Shown in pieces: positions 1 to 4,850 of a stretch of DNA of 9,698 bases (its first letter is position 1; each line of letters opens with the position of its first letter). The notes under the pieces are model-generated. The model searched no databases, had not been told where the DNA came from, and saw only the letters and a program-made list of their open reading frames with translations. Where the stretch lies: positions 1 to 9,698 of the forward strand of contig DASSRQ010000284.1 in the NCBI GenBank assembly GCA_035701665.1. The letters are read 5' to 3'. A program made the translations under genes and the position numbers. Origin of the DNA: DASSRQ01 sp035701665. GTDB lineage: Bacteria; Vulcanimicrobiota; Vulcanimicrobiia; Vulcanimicrobiales; Vulcanimicrobiaceae.

Positions 1-1
1 A

Positions 2-472
2 GCTCTGGACGACGTGCCTGCACCGCTTTGCGCCGTTGCGATCGTGGGGCGGAGCGCGCGCTCCGAGGCCCGAGTCGTCGAACATGCGCGCCGCGTGCGG
101 TACCCGGTTCGCGTGCTGCGTTTCGTCGACAATGTGTACGACTATATGCACGCCGCCGACGTGCTGATAAGCAAACCGGGCGGGTTGACGACGTCGGAAG
201 CGCTCGCTGCGAATCTGCCGCTCGTCCTCTACAAACCGCTGCCCGGACAGGAAGAACGCAACACCCGCTATCTCATTCAGCGCGGCGCTGCGGAGCGCGC
301 GAAGACCGAAGAAGATCTGGCACTCAAAACCGGCCGTTTGCTGCGCGAGGGCGATCGGCTCTCGAAGATGCGCGCCTCGATGTCGGGTCTCGCCAAACCG
401 AACGCCGCCGAAGATATCGCGCGCATTATTCTCGACGTTTCCGCAAAAGCGAAAGGAGAAGCCGTTCGATGA
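2..472 (+). CDS. GT28-family diacylglycerol/MGDG-synthase-like glycosyltransferase, C-terminal part
   Basis: This is the C-terminal part of a glycosyltransferase whose beginning lies left of the window; the frame is open from base 2. The visible part matches the nucleotide-sugar-binding half of the GT28 fold (MurG, UgtP and MGDG synthase). It shows FVDNVYDYMHAADVLISKPG followed by GGLTTSEALA, then LPLVLYKPLPGQEERN and a residual YLIQRGAA. The GG-T-SE motif and the GQE--N motif are the sugar-nucleotide contacts known from this family. The spacing looks more like processive diacylglycerol glycosyltransferases than MurG, so the likely job is making membrane glycolipid on the cytoplasmic face. 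The gene ends in TGA inside ATGA, overlapping the DoxX-like gene by 4 bases, so the two are probably translated together. The donor sugar and exact acceptor cannot be read from this fragment. Confidence 0.85.
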   Translation, partial: ALDDVPAPLCAVAIVGRSARSEARVVEHARRVRYPVRVLRFVDNVYDYMHAADVLISKPGGLTTSEALAANLPLVLYKPLPGQEERNTRYLIQRGAAERAKTEEDLALKTGRLLREGDRLSKMRASMSGLAKPNAAEDIARIILDVSAKAKGEAVR

Positions 473-1005
473 GAATGCCTTCGCATTGGACGTATGCGGG
501 CTGGTTTACGCTGCTACGGATTTATGCCGGCATCTTTTGGCTGGTCCACGGAATTCCGAAGTTTCTGAACGCGCCGATGTTCATGCCGCCCGACGGATTC
601 ATTGTCAAGGCCGTGCAGAACGGGTTGACGACGCATCACGGCGCTTATCATGCGTTTCTTGCCAACGTCGTGCTTCCGAACATCAATCTGTTTGCCGAAC
701 TCGTTCGCCTGGGCGAGGTGCTGACCGGCTGCGCGCTGCTGCTCGGAATCTTTACACGGTTCGCAGGCCTCATCGGCTGCATTTTGGCGCTCAATTATTT
801 CACGCTCAACGGCGGTTTCGGCAGCTGGACGAACGTGGGATCGCTCGATGCCGCAGCGTTTATGCTCTCGCTGATGTTCCTTGCGGTACCCGCCGGACGC
901 GTCGCGGGTGTTGATGCGCTTCTCTATCGGCCGCGGTCTGCGCGTGTCCGGGCCATCACTCCCGAGGTAGTTGATGAGCCGCCCCCGCAGGCGCCGCCCG
1001 GGTAG
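469..1005 (+). CDS. DoxX-like integral membrane protein
   Basis: This encodes a 178-residue membrane protein of the DoxX/DoxD-like type. About four hydrophobic helices are visible, near residues 10-28 (LLRIYAGIFWLVHGIPKF), 75-95, 97-112 and 125-142. The IYAGIFWLVHGIPKF segment and the GEVLTGCALLLGIFTRFAGL segment are typical of the family, whose members work in quinone-linked redox or membrane stress roles; a specific role cannot be assigned. The tail is Pro-rich (EPPPQAPPG) and probably cytosolic. The chosen ATG at 469 overlaps the previous stop and has AGGAG at 454-458, ten bases upstream; the ATG at 475 would sit too far from that site. The open frame extends far upstream, but that part is antisense-like shadow of the glycosyltransferase and is not coding. 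Confidence 0.82.
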   Translation: MRMPSHWTYAGWFTLLRIYAGIFWLVHGIPKFLNAPMFMPPDGFIVKAVQNGLTTHHGAYHAFLANVVLPNINLFAELVRLGEVLTGCALLLGIFTRFAGLIGCILALNYFTLNGGFGSWTNVGSLDAAAFMLSLMFLAVPAGRVAGVDALLYRPRSARVRAITPEVVDEPPPQAPPG

Positions 1006-1008
1006 GCG

Positions 1009-1017
1009 TGGTATAGT
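1009..1017 (+). promoter_or_regulatory. Candidate extended -10 promoter for tRNA-Ser(GCT)
   Basis: TATAGT at 1012-1017 is preceded by TGG, giving an extended -10 element. It lies 10 bases before the tRNA, so transcription would start just before or at the mature 5' end. No good -35 box is visible at 17-18 bases upstream, where the sequence is GC-rich. It begins 3 bases after the DoxX stop. Confidence 0.4.
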
Positions 1018-1027
1018 GGTCCGGCCC

Positions 1028-1115
1028 GGAGAGGTGGGTGAGTGGCTGAAACCAGTCGTTTGCTAAATGACCGACGGTCAAAAACCGTCCGAGGGTTCGA
1101 ATCCCTCCCTCTCCG
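1028..1115 (+). tRNA. tRNA-Ser(GCT)
   Basis: This 88-base serine tRNA reads AGC and AGU. The acceptor stem GGAGAGG (1028-1034) pairs perfectly with CCTCTCC (1108-1114), and the discriminator is G1115. The anticodon stem GTCGT/ATGAC (1055-1059 and 1067-1071) encloses the loop TTGCTAA with GCT at 1062-1064. A long variable arm built on GACGGT/ACCGTC marks it as class II, and the T arm is GAGGG-TTCGAAT-CCCTC. The 3' CCA is not encoded; AAG follows the discriminator. Confidence 0.95.
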
Positions 1116-1169
1116 AAGCTTCACCCAGCGCCTGGACGGTCAATGCCGTTTTTGTCGTGGAGGGGAAAT

Positions 1170-1193
1170 AAAAAACGCGACGTAGTTGTCGCG
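1170..1193 (-). terminator. Candidate minus-strand terminator between two tRNA genes
   Basis: CGCGAC (1176-1181) and GTCGCG (1188-1193) form a 6-base-pair hairpin with a 6-base loop. Read on the minus strand it is followed by TTTTTTATTT, the layout of an intrinsic terminator. It would stop leftward transcription that escaped the 1283-1314 terminator before it ran antisense through tRNA-Ser(GCT). The stem is short. Confidence 0.45.
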
Positions 1194-1200
1194 GCTGTGT

Positions 1201-1277
1201 GCGGTCGTAGCTCAATTGGATAGAGCAACAGGCTACGAACTTGTAGGTTGGGGGTTCGAGTCCCTCCGACCGCGCCA
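1201..1277 (+). tRNA. tRNA-Arg(ACG), CCA encoded
   Basis: This 77-base arginine tRNA has acceptor GCGGTCG (1201-1207) pairing perfectly with CGACCGC (1267-1273), discriminator G1274, and an encoded CCA at 1275-1277. The anticodon stem ACAGG/CTTGT has one G-T pair, and the loop CTACGAA places ACG at 1235-1237. In bacteria A34 of this tRNA is the classic substrate of TadA, which converts it to inosine so that it reads CGU, CGC and CGA. The tadA gene lies at 3857-4303 in this same window. I could not place a convincing promoter in the 85-base gap after tRNA-Ser(GCT). Confidence 0.96.
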
Positions 1278-1282
1278 TTCAA

Positions 1283-1314
1283 AAAAGAGGCAACGCGAAA
1301 GCGCTGCCTCTTTT
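1283..1314. terminator. Bidirectional intrinsic terminator
   Basis: AAAAGAGGCA (1283-1292) pairs with TGCCTCTTTT (1305-1314), and an inner CGC-GAAA-GCG forms a stable tetraloop hairpin after one A-C mismatch. A-rich and T-rich flanks let it work in both directions. It ends the tRNA-Arg(ACG) transcript on the plus strand and the facing protease gene on the minus strand, whose stop lies 17 bases away. Confidence 0.85.
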
Positions 1315-1330
1315 GTTTTCCTGCGCGCTG

Positions 1331-2836
1331 TTACGGCGTGTAGGTTTTGCTGCGCGGCAAAAGCACGAGCCGCGACTTCGAATAGTCGAACGACAATTTT
1401 GAAAGCCCCTTGAGGAAATCGTAGCCGAGCAGCGCGCTATGCGTGCCCCAGCCGTCTTCGGTGCACGCGTTCGGCTTATCGTAGACGATGGGTCCAAGCG
1501 TCATGTCATCGAGGAATCCGCAGCCGCCCAGAACGCTCGCACCGGTCATATGTAATCCATACTTCGACACGAGCGACATATCGATCAGGATTACGCGTGG
1601 CGAACCCGTATCCAGCAGCGCATTTACGGTCGTGGTCTTGCCTTGAACGAACATCGGCGTGACCGGCTGCCCGCTATTCAAATCGACGTTTACGTGCACG
1701 CCGGGCATCGTTGCGTCGTCCACCTGAGCCGGATCTTGAATCTGCATCTGGCTGTGTTCGAAGTCGACGGTCATCAAAGCGCCGGCGAGCATTCCATAGC
1801 CCAAGAGCCCGTCCGGAGCGTCGCCGTCGAACTCCGCCGAGCCGTAGTAGAGATGCACGTTATTGAGTGTATTGCCGCCAATCTCCAGCGTCTTCGCCAA
1901 ACCCGAGTGATTCGTCTCGCGGCCGTACAGCGTGTAAAAATCCGCTTTCCCGGTGTCGGTCAGCCCGGCGCGATGCGCGAAGTTTCCGCTGATGAAAATA
2001 TCGGCTGCGCCGGAATCCAGCAGAAAATGGCCTTCAACACCGTTGATTCGCGCCGTCAGAACGATGCGATCCTTCGTTAACCGGATTGGGAATGGTTTTG
2101 CGTTCGCGAATTCCCAGGTAGCGGTCGCCGCGGGCGGGTGCAACTGATCGTTCGTAATGTCGACGCCCGTCTTGACTGCGGTGACAACGGTATGGCGCGA
2201 ACTATCTTCGTACTGCCAAGCCGAAGGAGACTTCTTGCCGCCGCCGATGTCGCTGTAAGCGGTGACGTGAATGGTTTCCTCGTTGTCGCCGCCCGGGTTA
2301 AATGTTGCACCGGCGTAACTGCCCGTGACCGGGTCGACGTAGAGATCTATTTTGCCGGCGCCCGGGTGTTCGACGCGCACGGTTGTGAAGGTCGATCCCC
2401 ATCGCTGGGTCGTGCCCGTCACCTTCCACGATAGCTGTGCGACCGCATCGGTGAAAAAGAAATCTTTCGCAAGCGCCATCTTGGCTGCGTCACCGATAAT
2501 AGGAACGGTAAACCCGTTCTGGTCGCTGTACCAAAAAATATTGCCGGTAAAGCCTTGCGAGGAATCGGCCGAAGCCCGCACGTCGTGGACGTCGGACCGG
2601 TAGATCGCCCCGACGCGCAGCACGTGCGTAACGCGAAGCGGCTTGCCGTCTTTGCCGGACTCGGTCATCGAGACGTCTTGGCGGGAGATGCCGGGGTCGT
2701 TGAACTGCCAGCCGGTGAACGCTTTATGCTTGGCAAGCAGCGCCGCCGCGTCGTCGGCCGACGCAGGGGCGGGAAACAAGGTGGCCGTCATGGCCAATAG
2801 AGCAAGCGCAGCAGGAAATAAAGAAATCCGGCGCAT
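1331..2836 (-). CDS. Secreted bilobed retropepsin-like aspartic protease with N-terminal lipoprotein-carrier-like domain
   Basis: This encodes a 501-residue exported protein. A signal peptide is clear: MRR, a hydrophobic core at about 4-21, and a likely cut after ASA at residue 27. Residues 28 to about 245 form a beta-rich domain (IFWYSDQNGF, KIDLYVDPVTGSYAGA) reminiscent of LolA-type lipoprotein-carrier folds; this likeness is inferred. Two retropepsin-like units follow. The first has LLDSGAADIFIS with Asp274 and a GLLGYGML motif at 343-350. The second has LLDTGSPRVILID with Asp409 and ALLGYDFL near 470-477. Single-unit retropepsins must dimerise to pair two aspartates, so this tandem could form one active site within one chain. 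The ATG has GGAGGG at 2847-2852 on the minus strand, ten bases upstream. Substrate is unknown; a periplasmic or cell-surface site is likely. Confidence 0.85.
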   Translation of the reverse strand: MRRISLFPAALALLAMTATLFPAPASADDAAALLAKHKAFTGWQFNDPGISRQDVSMTESGKDGKPLRVTHVLRVGAIYRSDVHDVRASADSSQGFTGNIFWYSDQNGFTVPIIGDAAKMALAKDFFFTDAVAQLSWKVTGTTQRWGSTFTTVRVEHPGAGKIDLYVDPVTGSYAGATFNPGGDNEETIHVTAYSDIGGGKKSPSAWQYEDSSRHTVVTAVKTGVDITNDQLHPPAATATWEFANAKPFPIRLTKDRIVLTARINGVEGHFLLDSGAADIFISGNFAHRAGLTDTGKADFYTLYGRETNHSGLAKTLEIGGNTLNNVHLYYGSAEFDGDAPDGLLGYGMLAGALMTVDFEHSQMQIQDPAQVDDATMPGVHVNVDLNSGQPVTPMFVQGKTTTVNALLDTGSPRVILIDMSLVSKYGLHMTGASVLGGCGFLDDMTLGPIVYDKPNACTEDGWGTHSALLGYDFLKGLSKLSFDYSKSRLVLLPRSKTYTP

Positions 2837-2848
2837 GGTGAATTCACC
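2837..2848. promoter_or_regulatory. Perfect 12-base palindrome between ribosome site and start codon
   Basis: GGTGAATTCACC reads the same on both strands. It lies directly before the protease ATG and overlaps two bases of the GGAGGG ribosome-binding site. It could be a repressor site, or fold in the mRNA as a 4-base-pair hairpin with an AATT loop that partly covers the ribosome site. Chance occurrence remains possible. Confidence 0.3.
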
Positions 2849-2883
2849 CTCCGTTCTGAGGAGAAATATTCCGACATGCCACC

Positions 2884-2913
2884 TTGAAACCTGGGGGCCG
2901 GGTTTGGTACAGT
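2884..2913 (+). promoter_or_regulatory. Sigma70-type promoter for the tRNA(CAT)-led block
   Basis: TTGAAA (2884-2889) and TACAGT (2908-2913) are separated by 18 bases. The predicted start near 2920 gives a leader of about 18 bases before the tRNA at 2938. No other good promoter or strong terminator is obvious until 4429, so it may also serve the protein genes downstream. Confidence 0.6.
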
Positions 2914-2937
2914 AGAGCGTCGAAAGCCCGAAGGCAC

Positions 2938-3009
2938 GGCTCGGTAGCTCAGTGGTAGAGCGGGGGACTCATAAGCCCTAGGTCGTAGGTTCAAATCCTA
3001 CCCGAGTCA
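2938..3009 (+). tRNA. tRNA with CAT anticodon (elongator Met or Ile2), no encoded CCA
   Basis: The acceptor GGCTCGG (2938-2944) pairs with CCGAGTC (3002-3008) with one G-T pair, and the discriminator is A3009. The D arm is GCTC/GAGC with a 7-base loop. The T arm is GTAGG-TTCAAAT-CCTAC. The anticodon CAT is at 2970-2972. It is not the initiator, because the first pair is G-C. Elongator methionine tRNA and the minor isoleucine tRNA, whose C34 is modified by TilS to lysidine, cannot be told apart with certainty here. The anticodon stem carries an A2967-G2975 mismatch next to the loop and a G-T pair at its base. The gene is 72 bases long and CCA is not encoded. Confidence 0.92.
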
Positions 3010-3021
3010 ATTTTTGGAAGG

Positions 3022-3046
3022 CGGCCGCTCTCCGCAGCGGCCGTTT
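3022..3046 (+). terminator. Hairpin with short T run after tRNA(CAT), possible attenuator
   Basis: CGGCCGCT (3022-3029) pairs perfectly with AGCGGCCG (3036-3043) around the loop CTCCGC, followed by only three T residues. The 8-base-pair GC-rich stem with a weak T run suggests partial termination or a processing signal between the tRNA and the next protein gene, 20 bases further on. Confidence 0.45.
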
Positions 3047-3066
3047 CCGCATCCGAAGGTAGAACA

Positions 3067-3303
3067 ATGTCAACGATCCCGTGCGATTTCTGTCCCCACC
3101 CGGTCGATCGCAACCAAATGGAAGAGATCGAGATCTCGCACTTCGTGCCGGACAGCGGCGGCGACGACTTGGCCTACGCTCGAACGTATTTCTTCGGACA
3201 TCCCGACTGCGTGCGCAAGTTTTACAAAGGACTCGTCGACCACAAACTCGACCTGTTCAAGCACGTTCCCAGCGCCGGCAATCCCCAGGAGAACCAGCGC
3301 TAA
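3067..3303 (+). CDS. Small Cys/His (treble-clef-like) protein of unknown function
   Basis: This encodes a 78-residue protein that I do not recognise as a named family. Cys6-x2-Cys9 near the N-terminus and His45-x2-Cys48 in the HPDC motif make a plausible single zinc site of the CxxC...HxxC kind, as in treble-clef or LIM-like knuckles. The middle part (YARTYFFGHPDCVRKFYKGL) looks like the strand-turn-helix that carries the second pair. The tail is polar. No signal peptide or membrane segment is seen, so it should be cytosolic. GAAGGT at 3055-3060, six bases before the ATG, supports the start. It lies between two tRNA genes, 57 bases after tRNA(CAT) and 12 bases before tRNA-Arg(CCG), and is probably co-transcribed with both. 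Nucleic-acid binding is a guess from the fold only. Confidence 0.75.
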   Translation: MSTIPCDFCPHPVDRNQMEEIEISHFVPDSGGDDLAYARTYFFGHPDCVRKFYKGLVDHKLDLFKHVPSAGNPQENQR

Positions 3304-3315
3304 GAAAAAAGGCGT

Positions 3316-3392
3316 GCGCCCGTAGCTCAATTGGATAGAGCACTGCCCTCCGAAGGCAGCGGCTGGACGTTCGAGTCGTCTCGGGCGCGCCA
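3316..3392 (+). tRNA. tRNA-Arg(CCG), CCA encoded
   Basis: This 77-base arginine tRNA reads CGG. The acceptor GCGCCCG (3316-3322) pairs perfectly with CGGGCGC (3382-3388), the discriminator is G3389, and CCA is encoded at 3390-3392. The anticodon stem CTGCC/GGCAG (3343-3347 and 3355-3359) encloses CTCCGAA with CCG at 3350-3352. The T arm is GGACG-TTCGAGT-CGTCT with one G-T pair. It complements the ACG isoacceptor, since inosine at position 34 cannot read CGG. A T run follows at 3393-3397, but there is no hairpin before it. Confidence 0.95.
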
Positions 3393-3446
3393 TTTTTCCC
3401 AGAAGTGTGACATAGGGTTGTCATTCTGAATTGCTAGCGTTCGCTT

Positions 3447-3860
3447 ATGAAACGAACGTGTTGTATTTGCGGAGTGGAATACACACCGAACCGCGATAAA
3501 AGTTCCCGATGTCCAAAGTGCAAGAGCGAATACAATCGCGAGCACTATTTGACGAACAAAAGTACGTATGTAGCGCGCGCTAATAGGCGTAAGCGGCGCG
3601 TAGTTGCCATCACGGGAAAAGCGATGCTGGAATACCTTGAGCGTCATCCGTGCGTCGATTGCGGGGAAACGGATCCTATCGTTCTTGAATTCGATCACAT
3701 CGGGCAAAAAGTAATGGAAGTGACGACAATGGTTTGGCGCGGCTACTCCATTGAGGTAATCTTTGCCGAAATTGCAAAATGCGAAGTAAGGTGCGCCAAT
3801 TGTCATCGACGCATTACTGCGAAGCGCGCTGGATGGCGTAGATACAGGTTTGGTACGTGA
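3447..3860 (+). CDS. HNH endonuclease family protein with N-terminal zinc knuckle
   Basis: This encodes a 137-residue HNH-type nuclease. The N-terminal part carries Cys5/Cys6, Cys8 and Cys22-x2-Cys25, a likely zinc knuckle. A basic linker (ARANRRKRR, 43-51) follows. The HNH core has Cys69-x2-Cys72, Asp83-His84 in EFDHI, and Cys116-x2-Cys119 with Asn118 and His120 in CANCHRR. The D-H, N and H catalytic set and the four zinc cysteines all appear intact. The target DNA is unknown. By sampled lines G+C is about 45-51%, below the roughly 60% of neighbours, which hints at lateral gain or relaxed expression. The ATG at 3447 has no visible ribosome site. The gene starts 54 bases after tRNA-Arg(CCG), and its TGA overlaps the tadA GTG as GTGA. 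Non-defence roles are possible; many such small HNH genes are uncharacterised. Confidence 0.82.
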   Translation: MKRTCCICGVEYTPNRDKSSRCPKCKSEYNREHYLTNKSTYVARANRRKRRVVAITGKAMLEYLERHPCVDCGETDPIVLEFDHIGQKVMEVTTMVWRGYSIEVIFAEIAKCEVRCANCHRRITAKRAGWRRYRFGT

Positions 3861-4303
3861 CCGACGAAGATTACCTTAATCGAGCGATAGAACTAGCCGC
3901 GCAAGCCGAAACCGCCGGTGACGTTCCCATCGGAGCAGTGATGGTGGTCGGCGATCGCGTCTTTGAAGCAAAGAACGAGAAAGAAAGCCGCCCCGACGCA
4001 ACTGCGCATGCCGAGATGCTGCTGCTGCAGCAGGCCGCGCGGGAGCTTGGCGTGTGGCGCCTATCGGATGCGACGATCTACGTCACCAAGGAGCCGTGCG
4101 TCATGTGCGCCGGTGCGATGGTCGCCGCGCGAGTCGGCCGCTTGGTCTACGGCTGCCGCGACCCGAAAGGCGGAGCTGCCGGAAGCGTCATAGACGTATT
4201 GCGCCATCCGTCGTTAAATCATCGGGTTGAGGTTACGGCCGGCGTGCTGGAAGCCGAGACTGCGGCGCAACTGCAGGCGTTTTTTAGGGCGCGCCGTACC
4301 TAG
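3857..4303 (+). CDS. tadA: tRNA-specific adenosine deaminase TadA
   Basis: TadA deaminates A34 to inosine in tRNA-Arg(ACG), letting one tRNA read CGU, CGC and CGA. The 148-residue protein has the usual family length. The zinc-deaminase signature is complete: His51-Ala-Glu53 (TAHAEMLLL), with Glu53 as proton shuttle, and Pro80-Cys81-x2-Cys84 (EPCVMCAGA). Near the N-terminus GDVPIGAVMV and, later, YGCRDPKGGAAGS are typical of TadA rather than of cytidine or guanine deaminases. The GTG start overlaps the HNH stop by 4 bases, so its translation is probably coupled to that gene; only a weak AGG at about 3846-3848 lies upstream. It is followed 25 bases later by tRNA-Ser(CGA). Its substrate tRNA lies at 1201-1277. 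Confidence 0.95.
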   Translation: MTDEDYLNRAIELAAQAETAGDVPIGAVMVVGDRVFEAKNEKESRPDATAHAEMLLLQQAARELGVWRLSDATIYVTKEPCVMCAGAMVAARVGRLVYGCRDPKGGAAGSVIDVLRHPSLNHRVEVTAGVLEAETAAQLQAFFRARRT

Positions 4304-4304
4304 A

Positions 4305-4325
4305 GCGGTCGCCAGGCGGCACCGC
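4305..4325 (+). other. Hairpin between tadA and tRNA-Ser(CGA)
   Basis: GCGGT pairs with ACCGC, and GCC with GGC, around an AGGC loop with one bulged C. No T run follows, so this is not a terminator. It sits three bases before the tRNA and could guide release of the tRNA from a tadA-containing transcript, or it may be incidental. Confidence 0.3.
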
Positions 4326-4328
4326 CAC

Positions 4329-4416
4329 GGAGAGGTGGTCGAGCGGTTGAAGGCACCCGCCTCGAAAGCGGGCAGACGTGATGAGCGTCTCGAGAGTTCG
4401 AATCTCTCCCTCTCCG
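4329..4416 (+). tRNA. tRNA-Ser(CGA)
   Basis: This 88-base class II serine tRNA reads UCG. The acceptor GGAGAGG (4329-4335) pairs perfectly with CCTCTCC (4409-4415), with discriminator G4416. The anticodon stem CCCGC/GCGGG encloses CTCGAAA with CGA at 4363-4365. The long variable arm is AGACG/CGTCT, and the T arm is GAGAG-TTCGAAT-CTCTC. CCA is not encoded. Its acceptor stem is identical to that of tRNA-Ser(GCT) at 1028, as expected for shared seryl-tRNA synthetase recognition. Confidence 0.95.
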
Positions 4417-4428
4417 AATTGAAAAAGA

Positions 4429-4457
4429 CGAGGTCCCATGCGGGGCCTCGTTTTTCT
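4429..4457 (+). terminator. Strong intrinsic terminator after tRNA-Ser(CGA)
   Basis: CGAGGTCCC (4429-4437) pairs with GGGGCCTCG (4442-4450) around ATGC, with one T-G pair. It is followed by TTTTTCTTT and preceded by an A-rich stretch. It closes the plus-strand block that begins at tRNA(CAT). The A-rich left flank means it may also stop leftward transcripts. Confidence 0.85.
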
Positions 4458-4516
4458 TTGATTCGTGCGCATCGGAGGCGGGATGCCGCTTGCCCGTTTA
4501 GAGCGAAGACCACCCC

Positions 4517-4840
4517 ATGGACGGCAAGGCAACGCTCGTAATCAAGCGCCGCAATGACCCATGGGCCGACCGGATGCGACGCTACTCCATTTTCTTAGAC
4601 GGCGCACCTATCGGCAAGATTGGACGCGGCGAAGAACTGCGATTTTCGCTGAACGCCGGGGAGCATACGCTGCGAATGGGCATCGATTGGTGTTCGAGCA
4701 AAACTCTTGCACTTTCCATCGCCGGCGGAGAGACCAAAACGTTCGAGTGCTGCAGCGCGATCGCCGGATGGAAACTGTTGCTCGTGTTTCTTTACATGAC
4801 CGTAGGGTTCAACCGCTACGTAACGCTCGATCCGGTCTGA
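4517..4840 (+). CDS. Unknown protein with DWCSS motif and C-terminal membrane segment
   Basis: This encodes a 107-residue protein of unknown function. The first 80 residues look like a small beta-sandwich. They include a strand-turn pair YSIFLDGAPIGKIGRGEELR, then LNAGEHTLRMGIDWCSS, then GGETKTFECCS. The G-x-H-x-L-x3-I-D-W-C-S motif recalls small proteins of similar layout seen in other high-G+C bacteria, as far as I remember, but I know no assigned role. A hydrophobic stretch at about 83-98 (AGWKLLLVFLYMTVGF) is a probable membrane anchor near the C-terminus. There is no signal peptide. No strong ribosome site precedes the ATG; GCGAAG lies about 9 bases upstream. It is probably its own transcript, after the terminator at 4429, and it ends inside a hairpin shared with the facing gene. 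Confidence 0.7.
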   Translation: MDGKATLVIKRRNDPWADRMRRYSIFLDGAPIGKIGRGEELRFSLNAGEHTLRMGIDWCSSKTLALSIAGGETKTFECCSAIAGWKLLLVFLYMTVGFNRYVTLDPV

Positions 4841-4850
4841 AGGCCGGATC
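4829..4850. terminator. Hairpin between convergent genes, possible terminator
   Basis: GATCCGGTC (4829-4837) pairs with GGCCGGATC (4842-4850) around a TGAA loop, with one T-G pair. It covers the stop codon of the plus-strand gene and touches that of the minus-strand gene. There is no clear T run on either side, so termination would be weak or protein-assisted. Confidence 0.45.

Noticed and set aside
28..468. Upstream extension of the DoxX-like frame
   Set aside because: It overlaps the glycosyltransferase fully, is Arg/Ala-rich out-of-frame sequence, and the real start at 469 has a ribosome site and ATGA overlap.
924..1278. Minus-strand open frames with phrases like REGFEPSDGF and SEGLEPPTYKF
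   Set aside because: They are antisense readings of tRNA-Ser(GCT) and tRNA-Arg(ACG), a well-known kind of false protein. The same applies to frames opposite the tRNAs at 2938, 3316 and 4329.
2938..3009. Initiator methionine tRNA
   Set aside because: Three G-C pairs are present in the anticodon stem but shifted by one position, and the acceptor begins with a normal G-C pair instead of the initiator mismatch.
3408..3440. TGACA/TGTCA inverted repeat and TTGTCA as an HNH promoter
   Set aside because: TTGTCA has no -10 box at 16-18 bases, the only TAG-CGT match is at 11 bases, and a 5-base inverted repeat is expected by chance.
3316..3860. Integration of a mobile element at the tRNA-Arg(CCG) 3' end
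   Set aside because: The tRNA is intact, but no copy of its 3' end is found after the HNH gene, and there is no integrase. The lower G+C alone is not enough.
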